Notes: generated by a model from the sequence alone, not told the origin. 64,000 nucleotides of DNA from CAYYYJ01 sp964476045 (GCA_964476045.1 CAYYYJ010000001.1:73513-137512); one strand, 5' to 3'. Counted from the stretch's first letter, positions 16,135 through 26,471 are shown. A program made the numbers and translations.

Positions 16135-17712
16135 ATGAAACTGAAAATAGACAACTTTGTTATAGCTTTTTTGATAATTTTAATTTTAAATGTCTCTTTA
16201 CATTTGTACGAATTGGGAAAACAGATAACATGGGTCGACGAGCCAATATATGTTGTTGGCGGGGCAAAACTCCTTTTACAGAAGGGCGCGTACGATCCGC
16301 TTCTCTGGAATTTTGAGCATCCGCCAGCAGGAAAATATCTTATAGGGTTGGCGACTTTGCTTTCTCCAGCTAATTTGAAACCCCTGATAGACTTATCTCC
16401 CAATAATTATCTGGGCCTTGGATATCCTGCAGTAGCGAAAGCCATAGACGAGTCTCTTCCATTTTCTCGTTTATCGCCGGCGCTTTTCGGAATCCTCTTA
16501 TCAATAATTATCTGCCTATTTGCAAAAGACCTTTACGGAAAAAAGGCAGGATTGTTAGCTTTCCTTATTTCTACCATATCAATAGATTTGCTCACTTGGA
16601 GCAGGCTGGCTTACCTTGACATTTTCCTTGCATTTTTCTTTACAGTGTCATCCTATATTTTCTACAAATTAGTGGCTTTGAGCGATGACGCAACACAAAA
16701 AACAAAAAACAGGAAAATAGCCTATTCTATCTTATTAGGCGTTTTTGTTGGATTGACATTTACAGCAAAAAGCACGCAACCAATGCCCCTCATCGTATCG
16801 CTTTTTATCCTTTCACTTTTCTACAGGAAAAAGGTCTATACAAAAAATACCCTGCCGTTTATAGCGATCCCGCTAGCCATTTCGATTTTCTCGACTATAG
16901 GGAACCTCGAACTGTTTTCCAAAGCAACCTTTGATTATTTTGGCGCAACCAGCAGGCAACTTTCCTTTAACCCGGTGAATAACGCTGTTAGGGTATTTGA
17001 AAGGGTCCAACTGCCACTCCTGGGGCTTTTCTTTGTATCTGTTTACTTTTTGTGGAAAAAGAAAGCGCTTCTGAAAAATAAAATAATACTGATACCTATT
17101 TTAATTGCATTCCTTAGCTTCATATTTTCAGTGAACACCAGCCACAGATATTTCCTGCCAATGATACCATTTTTGATAATACTCAGTTCGTCTATCAACC
17201 TTGAAAACAAGAACCTGAAATTTTTGTGTTTCATAGCCTTAATACTAGCAACGTATCCTGTAATTGAATCGTTCCCCGAATACACCCTATATACAAACAC
17301 CTTAGATAAGGCAACAGGCAACAACTACTTCTGGGAAGAAGCTGGATTTGCTGGCCTTGACGAAGCAGCGAAATATGTGTCATCGAATACATCACAAAAC
17401 GGCATAATTTTCATTACACAGGATGCAATAAGGTACAGAGTGTTCAATAGACCGATTTTAGCATACGAAGGCGGCCAAACCTTGCTCTACTTGCCTGATG
17501 GGCAAGTGGGCCAAACAAGCAACATATTCTGCGATGGCCTTTCAAAATTCCGGGAAAACAATATAACAACATTAATAATACAAAATCCGATGATGCTAGA
17601 CAAAAGCTATTGTGAAGGGATACGACAATTATACAATACAGAAAAGCCAACACAAGTCATAACTAAAAACGGGATGGACGTGATAAAAATATTCTCAATA
17701 GAACGGAGTTGA
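16135..17712 (+). CDS. ArnT/PMT-like integral membrane glycosyltransferase
   Basis: The 525-residue protein has about eleven membrane helices and the first-loop acidic motif TWVDEPIYVVGG followed by FEHPPAGKYLIG, typical of the GT-C enzymes ArnT and PMT, which use polyprenyl-phosphate sugars outside the membrane. A ribosome site AAGGAG (16121-16126) lies eight bases before the ATG. It is followed closely by a methyltransferase and a second GT-C enzyme, so these three probably form one unit. Donor and acceptor are unknown. Confidence 0.82.
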   Translation: MKLKIDNFVIAFLIILILNVSLHLYELGKQITWVDEPIYVVGGAKLLLQKGAYDPLLWNFEHPPAGKYLIGLATLLSPANLKPLIDLSPNNYLGLGYPAVAKAIDESLPFSRLSPALFGILLSIIICLFAKDLYGKKAGLLAFLISTISIDLLTWSRLAYLDIFLAFFFTVSSYIFYKLVALSDDATQKTKNRKIAYSILLGVFVGLTFTAKSTQPMPLIVSLFILSLFYRKKVYTKNTLPFIAIPLAISIFSTIGNLELFSKATFDYFGATSRQLSFNPVNNAVRVFERVQLPLLGLFFVSVYFLWKKKALLKNKIILIPILIAFLSFIFSVNTSHRYFLPMIPFLIILSSSINLENKNLKFLCFIALILATYPVIESFPEYTLYTNTLDKATGNNYFWEEAGFAGLDEAAKYVSSNTSQNGIIFITQDAIRYRVFNRPILAYEGGQTLLYLPDGQVGQTSNIFCDGLSKFRENNITTLIIQNPMMLDKSYCEGIRQLYNTEKPTQVITKNGMDVIKIFSIERS

Positions 17713-17728
17713 GTTCTTTAAACAATTT

Positions 17729-18244
17729 ATGGGATTGATTTCAGGCTTTAGGAGAAGGGGGATAATAAACCTGCTTAAGAAATACGTCAAGCAGGGAGAT
17801 TATGTTTTAGATTTAGGTTCTGGGAAAGGCACAATACTAAAATCGCTTGGAGTAAAAGGTGTTGGTGTAGATAAGTTCATAAAGCCTCAGGATACCGATA
17901 AAATAAAATTCCTGCAATCTGACATAACAGCCAAACTCCCCCTCAAAGAAAACACTTTTGACGTCTGCATAATGTCCGCTGTTTTGGAGCACCTTACAGA
18001 TGCAAAAGTTTTGGAAGAGGCTAGGCGTGTGCTGAAGCCGAAAGGGAAACTTATTATTCTTACACCAAAACCTTCTGCAGATATACTTCTGTTGGTCATG
18101 TGGAAATTGGGTTTGCTCGACGAGTTTGAACATTATGTGTATTATACATCGAGAGGTCTAGAGACCATTGCAAAAAATTATGGTTTCAGGGTCCTGGAAA
18201 ACAGGTCTTTCGGAGTAGTCAATTTATGCGTCTGCCATAAGTAA
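17729..18244 (+). CDS. Class I SAM-dependent methyltransferase
   Basis: At 171 residues it is a minimal Rossmann methyltransferase: YVLDLGSGKGT (motif I, SAM binding), DITAKLPLKENTFD and CIMSAVLEHL (post-I and motif II) and VLKPKGKLIILTPKP. No substrate domain is appended. Its position between two ArnT-like enzymes suggests a sugar or lipid-carrier substrate. Confidence 0.82.
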   Translation: MGLISGFRRRGIINLLKKYVKQGDYVLDLGSGKGTILKSLGVKGVGVDKFIKPQDTDKIKFLQSDITAKLPLKENTFDVCIMSAVLEHLTDAKVLEEARRVLKPKGKLIILTPKPSADILLLVMWKLGLLDEFEHYVYYTSRGLETIAKNYGFRVLENRSFGVVNLCVCHK

Positions 18245-18264
18245 AGGTCCAAAAGCATTTTCCT

Positions 18265-20043
18265 ATGATCAATGCGATAAAAAACGAATTAAAGCAAAAA
18301 CAGTTTAGGGCATTCATAATAATCCTGATTGCAGTAACAGCCTTATTCTGGGCAACAAGAACCCATGTGCTAAGCTATGATGAGTACAGGGACCTTTACC
18401 TGTCAAAAGCTTTGCTTAATGGGGAATATAGCTACTATGGCGATGCATATTACAAACATCCTCCCCTATACATGATCCTGCTGTCTGTCTCGTCCAGAGT
18501 TTTCGGTTACGGCGAAGATGCAGGTTATGTTTTGTCAATAGTTTTCGGCATACTCACAGCTGTTTTAACATATCTTTTTGTCTCAAAATTCGTGGATAAA
18601 AAGCTTGCAATACCATCTTGCTTTATCCTTATACTCAACCCATGGTTTTCAAAATTTGCTAGAGACCTGAGATTTGAAATAGCAACAATGTTTTTCCTAT
18701 TCCTGACAGTTTACTTTTTCTATAGCTATATAGAAAACAAAAGAAAAAGGTCGCTTGCCCTAACTGGAGTCTCTTTAGGGCTGGGTTTGCTTACCAAGAC
18801 ATTTGTGTTCCTGATAATCCCGTCTCTTGCGATATTTTTGCTGTGGCTGGTTTACAAGAAAAAAATGCCTTTCCCAGAAGCTGCTAAATCTTTCATTTCT
18901 ATAATAATTGTAGCGGGACTGATCTACTCGCCTTGGCTGATCTATACCCAAATCAATGGGGGCCCTTCCCAGTTTATTGCCCAAAGCGAAGAGTTCACAG
19001 GGCAAGTGAGATGGAACCCCGATTACGTGTCGCCGCCAATTTACTTTTATTTGGCAGAGCTTCAAAATCTCCTTACAATACCGATCTTAATATTATCTGT
19101 AATAGGGCTTCTGCTTGTAAATAAAAAGGGCCATATGTTCTATCTTATATCAGCTTGGATAATTTTCCACATAGCTTTCGTATCCATAATGGGCTACAAA
19201 GAAACCAGGTTCATAATGTATCTGGTGCCCATATTTTCAATAGCAGCTGCTGTTGGAGCGAAAAAAATACTTGGAAAACTCAATTTGAATAAAACAGTTT
19301 TACTTTATCTGCTTGTTATAATCCTAATGATTCCAGGCATAGCTTTGGCGGAAAACCCTGTATGGAAAGAATACCCAACGCCAAAAGACTGGGATTTGTG
19401 GGGCCATCTTAAACAAAATATCGATAGGAATGAATATGTTTTAGCCGATGACTATGGGATGGTTGAACTCTATTCGAACCCATCTGATGTTGTAATCGGC
19501 GACTGGCAGGCAGATGCTGGAAGGTATCTAACATACGATTCAAAATACGTGCTGCTAGAACCTAAAGTGGCTTATGTAAATGATGTGGATAAACAGGCAA
19601 TCTTTTCAAAAGTAAAAGATTTCTATTACGGCGGGCCTGACAGGAAAATAAACCTAACACTTTACAAGGTGGACACGCAAAAACTGGCTTCAATGCTTTA
19701 TGGGAACAGCTCAATACAAATTAAAGGGAAGCTCACTAACACAATGAATGCCAATCCTATAAACAAGGGGAAAATCCTCGTAGCAACCACAGTTGGCCAG
19801 ATTATAAACATCTTCTACACAAAACCGAATGGAGAATTCGCATTGTATCTGCCAGCGGCAGGGCAGTATTTAGTTAACCCAAAGGCTTTCGGATACGAAG
19901 AGAAGACGCTGATTCTCCAGACTGATGGAAGCCAGGCGCTAATCTGCGCAAATCCAAACAACTGCTTCCAGAAAAGCAGTGTGGACATCAGCCTCGAATT
20001 TAAAGGATTCTTTAACCATGGATACAAGGATGCGAGATTCTAG
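18265..20043 (+). CDS. ArnT/PMT-like glycosyltransferase fused to a carboxypeptidase-regulatory-like domain
   Basis: The 592-residue protein has a GT-C N-terminal part (residues 1-360) with LSYDEYRDLYLSKALL and YYKHPPLYMILL, then an extracytoplasmic region. The last 110 residues (SIQIKGKLTNTMNANPINKG, PNGEFALYLPAAGQYLV) match the beta-sandwich of CarboxypepD-regulatory domains, which often bind glycans or serve as spacers. The tail could hold the acceptor glycan or protein. I have not seen this combination described, but I cannot search. Confidence 0.75.
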   Translation: MINAIKNELKQKQFRAFIIILIAVTALFWATRTHVLSYDEYRDLYLSKALLNGEYSYYGDAYYKHPPLYMILLSVSSRVFGYGEDAGYVLSIVFGILTAVLTYLFVSKFVDKKLAIPSCFILILNPWFSKFARDLRFEIATMFFLFLTVYFFYSYIENKRKRSLALTGVSLGLGLLTKTFVFLIIPSLAIFLLWLVYKKKMPFPEAAKSFISIIIVAGLIYSPWLIYTQINGGPSQFIAQSEEFTGQVRWNPDYVSPPIYFYLAELQNLLTIPILILSVIGLLLVNKKGHMFYLISAWIIFHIAFVSIMGYKETRFIMYLVPIFSIAAAVGAKKILGKLNLNKTVLLYLLVIILMIPGIALAENPVWKEYPTPKDWDLWGHLKQNIDRNEYVLADDYGMVELYSNPSDVVIGDWQADAGRYLTYDSKYVLLEPKVAYVNDVDKQAIFSKVKDFYYGGPDRKINLTLYKVDTQKLASMLYGNSSIQIKGKLTNTMNANPINKGKILVATTVGQIINIFYTKPNGEFALYLPAAGQYLVNPKAFGYEEKTLILQTDGSQALICANPNNCFQKSSVDISLEFKGFFNHGYKDARF

Positions 20044-20044
20044 T

Positions 20045-21232
20045 TCATGAACTGATTTTCTCTTCAATTAACCTCTCATAAACCTCAATATACTTATTCG
20101 CAAGATTCTTCCACAAATATTTTTCAACTTCTTTTTTCTGCGATTCTATCATCGTCGCCCTCACGCTCTTGTCTGAAAGGGCAATATTTATTTTTTCTGC
20201 GAGATCTTTTGGGTCGCCTGGATTTGCAAGCAAACCAGAGCCATTCTTTACTATTTCAGGTATCCCGCCCACATTTGTAGAAACAAGGGGCGTCCCGGAA
20301 ACAAAGCAGTCCAGCAATGCAACAGGAAAAGGCTCGTATAGGCTTGGCAGGACGTACACATCTGATGCTCTTATATAACTCTGTATTTTTGTATGTTCTA
20401 TTTTTCCGGCAAACTTCACCCTGTTTTCCAGGTTAAATTTTTTCGCTATTGATCTCAACTGCGGTTCAAATGGCCCGTTTCCGGCTATAGAGAGCTTCAC
20501 ATCGTTGTCAACATAGCTAAGGGCTTCAATCAAATATTGCAGCCCTTTCCATGGGACTAATCTGCACGCAGCTGTAATTGTGCGATTTCCTCCAAAACCT
20601 TTCTTAAAATCCTCAACATCATTTTGATTGACAAGGTTGTCAATCCCGTTATTTAGCAACACCAACTGATCTTTCTTTATCCTTGTTATATCCTCAAGCC
20701 ATTTCATCTGGTATTCGCTATTAGGAGCAATTAGCCCATATCTCTTTCCTATATGCCTTTGCAAGCTTTCAAAGAAGTTTATTCTAAAAGAATTTTTCTT
20801 AAAGAGTTTTTCCGGGCTTTCGTGGCCCCATTTTATGTGCGAAACATATTCCCATGCAAGGTCGCCGCCAAACTGGCAAATGCTGGGCAAATTGAACTTC
20901 CTGTTTACCAAGGCCCCTGCCAAACCTGAGATATTCATGTCACGCGAGTGTAAAACCGAAATTTTATATTTTCTTACTATCTGCGTGCCCAAAAGGCCCA
21001 TTAAAAGTATTTTCCTTAGAACAGAAATCGGGGATTTAAAACCGCTAATATGGCTTGTCCTGTGGACGTAAACATCTTCATCTATTTGCAATGCAGAGGA
21101 GCCTTTATATCCTTGTGTAAGGACATGGACTTCGATCCCTTTTTTAACAAGGTTTTTCGAGAGCTGGGGCACACTGGACGCAGGGCCTCCTAATAGGGGA
21201 GGATAATTAGCTGAGACTATCAAAATTTTCAT
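20045..21232 (-). CDS. GT4-family glycosyltransferase
   Basis: 395 residues. The N-terminal loop is ANYPPLLGGPASSVPQL and the donor site AACRLVPWKGLQYLIEAL with SLYEPFPVALLDCFVSGTPLVS; the second acidic residue of the E-x7-E motif is aspartate. Length and domain order are normal for retaining GT-B enzymes. The gene converges on the ArnT-like gene with a one-base gap and is divergent from the barrel protein at 21271. Confidence 0.88.
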   Translation of the reverse strand: MKILIVSANYPPLLGGPASSVPQLSKNLVKKGIEVHVLTQGYKGSSALQIDEDVYVHRTSHISGFKSPISVLRKILLMGLLGTQIVRKYKISVLHSRDMNISGLAGALVNRKFNLPSICQFGGDLAWEYVSHIKWGHESPEKLFKKNSFRINFFESLQRHIGKRYGLIAPNSEYQMKWLEDITRIKKDQLVLLNNGIDNLVNQNDVEDFKKGFGGNRTITAACRLVPWKGLQYLIEALSYVDNDVKLSIAGNGPFEPQLRSIAKKFNLENRVKFAGKIEHTKIQSYIRASDVYVLPSLYEPFPVALLDCFVSGTPLVSTNVGGIPEIVKNGSGLLANPGDPKDLAEKINIALSDKSVRATMIESQKKEVEKYLWKNLANKYIEVYERLIEEKISS

Positions 21233-21270
21233 GTTATTTATTTAAGGCATTCATATATTAGACTATTCCT

Positions 21271-22656
21271 ATGTCATTGAACAAACCTGATTATATTGAA
21301 CAATCTAGAAGGATTTTCGATTTCCTTATTTCAATTAAAAAAGACGAATTCTGGAAAGAGCTGGTGGATTTGGATAGCAATCAAAATTATGGCCAAACAA
21401 TGATAGATGACCTCGGGGATACCATGCCTTTCATGGCTTTCTTCGGTAAAACATCAGGGAAAAAATATCTAGCTGAAGCTGACACAATATCAAAATCCTC
21501 TATATTAAAATTCCGGAAAAATGGGCTGTTCATAACAACAAACAAAACAGCGCTGAAGTCGCTTTCGTTCTTTGACTCAAACAAAATGTCAGACCTTATA
21601 CTCGGGATAAATTTGCTTTACATGCTGACGAAAGACGAGTTCTATCTCAATGCTTCTAAAGCTTTCTTTGACTCCATGGGTAAGCGCATGATTTCTAAAA
21701 AAGGGTTTGTGAACTTCATGTACATAAACGGGATTAAATTAAAATTCACATCAGGCAGTTTCTCAGGCCTTTACATGGAGGAGCTTTGCAGCTTGTACGA
21801 ATTCACAAAAGAGAAGAAGTATCTGGAGCAGGCTGATAATATTGCAAAATATTGGATAAATTCAGATCACTTCAAAAAAAATAACTTATTCTCTTTTGGG
21901 CTGGACCATAATTTTGTAACCGGCAAATTCATGAGAAAACTGTTTAAGAAAACAATAGGCTGCGATATAGACAGCGTGATGACAAGCAAAGCTAATACAA
22001 ATCTTCTTTTCGGGTTATGCGAATTATATAAACTGACAAAAGATCTTGAAGTTAGAAAATCAATTTTACTATGGAAAACTGCTTTAGTAAAAAAACTCAG
22101 ATCAGATAAAGGATATTTTTACTCACTTCTTGCAGAAAAGGAGAAGAAATACATCTCGCTAGCATATGACCATGCTGTAATAGATGTTTTTCTGGAAATT
22201 TACAGAGTCACTGGAGATAAAGAGAGCCTAGAGCTAGCCAAATCTACAGCAGACAGCTGGATCTCATTACAGGGTAAATCTGGATTGGTTCCTGAGACAA
22301 TTGAGGGGGAGCAAACCTCATTTGTGAAAGAACACAAAGATCTAAGTCACAATGTTTCGCGATTGGACTCTCAGACAGATTTTTCTGTAGTCCTGATGAA
22401 GCTTTACGAATTAACTCAGGACAAAAAATATATTGTTTCAGCTGACAAAATACTCCGCGGAATAATGGATTATCACAGATACAAAAAAGGGTTTGTAGAT
22501 ATCCTGGACCTGTCTACACTAAAGCCTCTATCAGGCATCATAGAAGCCAAGTTTTTATTTTTACTGACAAAAACTTTCCTTTTGAGAGCTTATATCTCGA
22601 CTGGGGGAAAGGTTTATAAAACCGATCTAGTAAGAAGTCTTGTGAGGGACAGGTGA
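21271..22656 (+). CDS. Predicted (alpha/alpha)6-barrel protein, glycosidase or epimerase-like
   Basis: The 461-residue protein is all helical and contains repeated paired helices with the pattern LYELTKDxKY, for example LYEFTKEKKYLEQADNIAKYW, LCELYKLTKDLEV and LYELTQDKKYIVSADKIL. Such repeats form (alpha/alpha)6 toroids as in N-acylglucosamine epimerases, unsaturated glucuronyl hydrolases and related sugar enzymes. No signal peptide is visible, so it is likely cytoplasmic. The catalytic residues cannot be assigned. It starts an apparent operon with the nitroreductase fusion and an oxidoreductase. Confidence 0.6.
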   Translation: MSLNKPDYIEQSRRIFDFLISIKKDEFWKELVDLDSNQNYGQTMIDDLGDTMPFMAFFGKTSGKKYLAEADTISKSSILKFRKNGLFITTNKTALKSLSFFDSNKMSDLILGINLLYMLTKDEFYLNASKAFFDSMGKRMISKKGFVNFMYINGIKLKFTSGSFSGLYMEELCSLYEFTKEKKYLEQADNIAKYWINSDHFKKNNLFSFGLDHNFVTGKFMRKLFKKTIGCDIDSVMTSKANTNLLFGLCELYKLTKDLEVRKSILLWKTALVKKLRSDKGYFYSLLAEKEKKYISLAYDHAVIDVFLEIYRVTGDKESLELAKSTADSWISLQGKSGLVPETIEGEQTSFVKEHKDLSHNVSRLDSQTDFSVVLMKLYELTQDKKYIVSADKILRGIMDYHRYKKGFVDILDLSTLKPLSGIIEAKFLFLLTKTFLLRAYISTGGKVYKTDLVRSLVRDR

Positions 22657-22674
22657 GCGGATTACTTGTATTTT

Positions 22675-23967
22675 ATGGATGTCTATCATTGTATCAAAAC
22701 CAGGCGAAGTATAAGAAAATACAAAAATAAAAAAATACCAGAAAACCTTCTAAAAGAAGTTCTCCAGGTAGCTACTTGTGCACCATCTTCTTGCAACCAG
22801 CAGATGTACTATTTTATCAACGTGGAGGATGAAAAGATAAGAGAGCGGTTAGAGAAGGAGGCTGGCTTTTGGCTGAACAAAAGAATTCCGCATGCAGTAT
22901 TTGTGATAGCTGACAAAAGGTTCGGCTCAGAGCTGTTTGCAAATATACAGAGCGCTGCAGCTGGAATAGAAAATATTCTTTTATATGCACATTCAATTGG
23001 CTTAGGCGGCTTGTGGATGTGCGGAGTAGGAGACCGCGGCGTGATTAAAAAAATACTAAACGTCTCTGATAAATATCATTTGGTCGGCTGCATAGGCCTA
23101 GGATATCCTGATGAAATACCTCTAACACCAACTAAAAGGCAAATACAGGAGATATACTTCAAGAATAGCTTCGCAGAACCGAATTCTAGAAAATCCGATC
23201 CAGACTATTGGGACTACAGCCAGATAAATGGCCTGGCTGAGCGCGCTATATTTGCTCATTCTCCTGATGTCGGGTACAAACACCTCTTTAAAATACAATT
23301 CCAGAATGAGCTTGAATACATATCCAAGCGCCTCGGAAAAGAGAATTTGAGTGTTTACGAGATATCGGGGACTTATTTGTTTGAACTGGCTTTAAGAAAT
23401 CCAGATAAAAAATTTTACAGCATTTCCCAGTCAGATCGTGTAGCTGAGTGGTTGGCTCTGAGAGCCAAGTTCTTGGGCCTGGAAAATGTGACCTGCCTAA
23501 AAGGCGCCCTGAATCAGATAAAAAACAGGTCGTTTGATTCTGTCCTTCTTCTCGAGCTTGTCAATAGGATACCGGAGAAGGAGAGGATGAATATACTTAA
23601 CTCTAGTAAAAATCTCATTAAATCAGACGGGAAGATAATCCTCTCTATGCTAAACAAAATCTCGCTGTATGGATTTCTTTTCAGGAAAGGGGTAAGCAGG
23701 AGATTTGGCCCGGAGATATCGACTAGCCATCTAGAAATTAAAAAACTTCTGGACAGGTCTAACCTGAAAATAAGGCAGAGGGTCGGCTTCAATCTCATCC
23801 CATCCGCTAAAATATTTTTCAAGATAGGCGTCCCAGGCAAATATACTTTTTTGAACACCTGCTTCAGGAGATTTGCAAAAACAAACATGTTGGAAAATTC
23901 AATAAGCTACAGTTTCCTAAAAAACTTCAGTTCATCAAACATCTACGTAGTGCAAAAATATGGATAA
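22675..23967 (+). CDS. Nitroreductase fused to a degenerate methyltransferase-like domain
   Basis: From the ATG at 22675 (430 residues) the first 170 residues form a flavin-binding nitroreductase (TRRSIRKYKNKKIPENLL, ATCAPSSCNQQMYYF, GLGGLWMCGVG). Residues about 230-400 look like a class I methyltransferase: VYEISGTYLFELALRN in place of motif I, then VLLLELVNRIPEKERMNIL and LIKSDGKIILSM. The glycine-rich SAM loop is absent, so the second half may not bind SAM. The gene overlaps the next one by eight bases. An alternative TTG start at 22666 adds three residues. Function is unknown. Confidence 0.65.
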   Translation: MDVYHCIKTRRSIRKYKNKKIPENLLKEVLQVATCAPSSCNQQMYYFINVEDEKIRERLEKEAGFWLNKRIPHAVFVIADKRFGSELFANIQSAAAGIENILLYAHSIGLGGLWMCGVGDRGVIKKILNVSDKYHLVGCIGLGYPDEIPLTPTKRQIQEIYFKNSFAEPNSRKSDPDYWDYSQINGLAERAIFAHSPDVGYKHLFKIQFQNELEYISKRLGKENLSVYEISGTYLFELALRNPDKKFYSISQSDRVAEWLALRAKFLGLENVTCLKGALNQIKNRSFDSVLLLELVNRIPEKERMNILNSSKNLIKSDGKIILSMLNKISLYGFLFRKGVSRRFGPEISTSHLEIKKLLDRSNLKIRQRVGFNLIPSAKIFFKIGVPGKYTFLNTCFRRFAKTNMLENSISYSFLKNFSSSNIYVVQKYG

Positions 23968-24952
23968 GCTAAAGATAGGCATAATGGGGACAGGCAAAAG
24001 AGCAGAGAACTTTATTAAAATATATTCAAGATTGCCCGATGTCCAGATCTCCGGTATCTTTGGCAGATCAGAAAATAGGGTGAGGGAGATTTCCAAAAAG
24101 TATGGGATAGAAGGTTCTACACAGATTCACAAATTTTTCTCTTTGCGTTCAGACAGTGTTTGTATAGCAACACTGCCAGAATTTCATCCAGAATATTCTA
24201 TAAAGTCGCTTCGAAAAGGTTTAAATGTACTATGCGAAAAACCAATAGCTTTAGGCCTTTCAAGTGCCAAGAATGTGTTGGATGCCGCCAAAAAGTCAAA
24301 AAAAGTTTTTATGGTCGGTTTTACGCATAGATACCTGGAAAAATTCGTCAAAGCAAAAGAACTTGTTTCTTCGGGGAAATTAGGCAAAATAAAATCCATT
24401 TGGTTCAAAGATGGGACCTATTATCCTGACAGAAAATGGATGCTCGATGATAAAACAAGCGGCGGAGTAACACTCGAATTTTCAATAAATAAGATAGATC
24501 TTATGAGATGGATTGTGGAATCTGAAGCCCAATCTGTCTACTGCCAAACAATAAGAGATATATACACTCCAGAAGGGGATCATACAGATATAGGCATAAT
24601 CAAATTTGAAAATGGGAGCATCGGGCAATTTGGAAGTTCTCTCTCGCTGGCAATGCCTAATTATTCTGATTTTGGCATAATCGGTTCTGAAAAATCGTTG
24701 GTAATAATGAATGGGAGAATTTTCTCCCAAGACCATTATACAAAGCCAACAAAAATTAAAATACTGTCATCCCAACTCCCAAAAATAAGCACAAGTAAAA
24801 ATAACGCCCTGGAAAACCAGTTAAAAGCTTTTGTTCTGGCAGCTAAAGGCGAAAACATCGATATGCCTACAATTTATGACTGTTATAAGGCTCTGGAAAT
24901 ATCTGTAGCATGCTTGAAATCGGCAAGGCAAAATAAAGTGATAAACGTCTAA
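23960..24952 (+). CDS. Gfo/Idh/MocA-family NAD(P)-dependent oxidoreductase
   Basis: The 330-residue enzyme has the N-terminal dinucleotide fold (IGIMGTGKRAENFIK) and the family hallmark CEKPIALGLSSAKN, whose lysine takes part in catalysis. The C-terminal alpha/beta domain has GGVTLEFSINKIDLMRW and HTDIGIIKFENGSIG. These enzymes oxidise or epimerise sugars, often UDP-sugars in glycan clusters. It is co-transcribed with the two genes before it. Confidence 0.88.
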   Translation: MDKLKIGIMGTGKRAENFIKIYSRLPDVQISGIFGRSENRVREISKKYGIEGSTQIHKFFSLRSDSVCIATLPEFHPEYSIKSLRKGLNVLCEKPIALGLSSAKNVLDAAKKSKKVFMVGFTHRYLEKFVKAKELVSSGKLGKIKSIWFKDGTYYPDRKWMLDDKTSGGVTLEFSINKIDLMRWIVESEAQSVYCQTIRDIYTPEGDHTDIGIIKFENGSIGQFGSSLSLAMPNYSDFGIIGSEKSLVIMNGRIFSQDHYTKPTKIKILSSQLPKISTSKNNALENQLKAFVLAAKGENIDMPTIYDCYKALEISVACLKSARQNKVINV

Positions 24953-26421
24953 TTCTCTTTCTTCTTGGCGAACCTTTTTCCGAAGGGCGTTATGCTAATT
25001 ACATAAGATACGTCATATCTGGTTAGAACTTTGAGGCCAAACAGAAGTCCAAAATAAATAAATGTTACAGCTATCATAGAAATGAACAAATAAGGATAAG
25101 GCGATAGGGGCAAGAAAGCGAATAGGCCAAAAATAAAAGACGCGCATAATATCTTCAAGGTCATTTTTATAGGGAACTTTATGTCAACTAGTTTTATGCC
25201 TTTATAGAAAAGCAATGAATATCCGATACCAATCGCTGTTATATATGATATGGCAGCTCCGCTTGGCCCATAAGTTGGTATAAGCAAAAAGCTTAGTATA
25301 GCTAATATGCAAAAGACCAGAATTTCTGTTTTCATAAAAAGCCTGAATTTACTTTTACTTACAAGAACAGGCGTGACAAGCTTGTAAAATATCAGGAATA
25401 TGAGGCCAAGATTGAGTATAGTTAGTATTCCGCTGGCAGCTATGAACTCTGGACCATACACAAGCTTGACAAATTTCTCCATTAGAAAAGGGGTGGAGAT
25501 TATTATTGGTATGATCAGGACGAATGTGTACTTCAAAACACTGTTGAATCCTGACTGAACCCCTTTTTTATTTTTTGTGTTTGTGTATTGGACTAATGTT
25601 GGTATCGAGGCTTCTGGTATTGAAGTGGCCATTGTGTTAATGACGAAAAGTATACCAACTGCAAGGCTATAGAAACCAACAGCAGCTATACCGAATAAAA
25701 ATGTGAAATACGTCAACATGAAAATCGAGGTTTTTTCAGTTGCTGTAGAAAATATTTTTGAAATTCCGTAAGGTGTGCTGATCGAAAGCAATTTTCTATA
25801 ACCTACTCCAGAATCAAGCTTTTTAATATTTCTGTAATTTCTGAAGTAAAGATATAACAAAAGAATTAATGTAAAAAAAGTGGCAATAGTATAAGAGAAA
25901 ATAGCTCCTATTACCCCGAGAAGCGTAATTAGCGGTATCACTAAAACGACCTGAAATATTTTGGTGGAAAAATACTCAACAGCAAAAACATAAAGCTTTT
26001 TTGATGAGTAGAAAAGCATCGCTATATTAAATGAAATAACTCCGACTAAAATAAACGGTAAACTGATTAAAATTAGATTGGTTTCAGGTATAAAAAATGA
26101 TATAGGTATAACCAACGCAATAGAAGCAAGAGAACCAAATAAACTTATTTTAATTACTTTCCAGAAAAGGTGCTTTATTTTCCCAGTTTCCCCGTTTTTT
26201 ATAAACTCTGGAACAAACTTCAAAAGACCGACATTCACTGTGTTATTAAGAATGGAGATCACGAATAGCGGTATACTTATTGCATAAGAGAATATCCCAT
26301 ACGAATCTGGCCCCAACATCCTGGTCATCAATATAGTAATAAAAAAAGCGGCTATTATTCCGACAAATCTTCCTGCAGCTAAATTTATACCGCCTCTACC
26401 TACCAGATGCGACTCGCTCAT
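24949..26421 (-). CDS. Polysaccharide flippase (Wzx/MATE-like)
   Basis: The 490-residue protein has about fourteen membrane helices and the Wzx N-terminus (LAAGRFVGIIAAFFITILMTRMLGPDSYGIFSYA). It would flip the lipid-linked oligosaccharide from the cytoplasmic to the outer face, feeding AglB or another surface ligase. It overlaps the converging oxidoreductase by four bases and follows the radical SAM gene on the minus strand. Confidence 0.88.
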   Translation of the reverse strand: MSESHLVGRGGINLAAGRFVGIIAAFFITILMTRMLGPDSYGIFSYAISIPLFVISILNNTVNVGLLKFVPEFIKNGETGKIKHLFWKVIKISLFGSLASIALVIPISFFIPETNLILISLPFILVGVISFNIAMLFYSSKKLYVFAVEYFSTKIFQVVLVIPLITLLGVIGAIFSYTIATFFTLILLLYLYFRNYRNIKKLDSGVGYRKLLSISTPYGISKIFSTATEKTSIFMLTYFTFLFGIAAVGFYSLAVGILFVINTMATSIPEASIPTLVQYTNTKNKKGVQSGFNSVLKYTFVLIIPIIISTPFLMEKFVKLVYGPEFIAASGILTILNLGLIFLIFYKLVTPVLVSKSKFRLFMKTEILVFCILAILSFLLIPTYGPSGAAISYITAIGIGYSLLFYKGIKLVDIKFPIKMTLKILCASFIFGLFAFLPLSPYPYLFISMIAVTFIYFGLLFGLKVLTRYDVSYVISITPFGKRFAKKKEN

Positions 26422-26471
26422 AATATAATCTTTACCCTAGCTGAATTATATAATCTCGGAATAAGGTAGAA

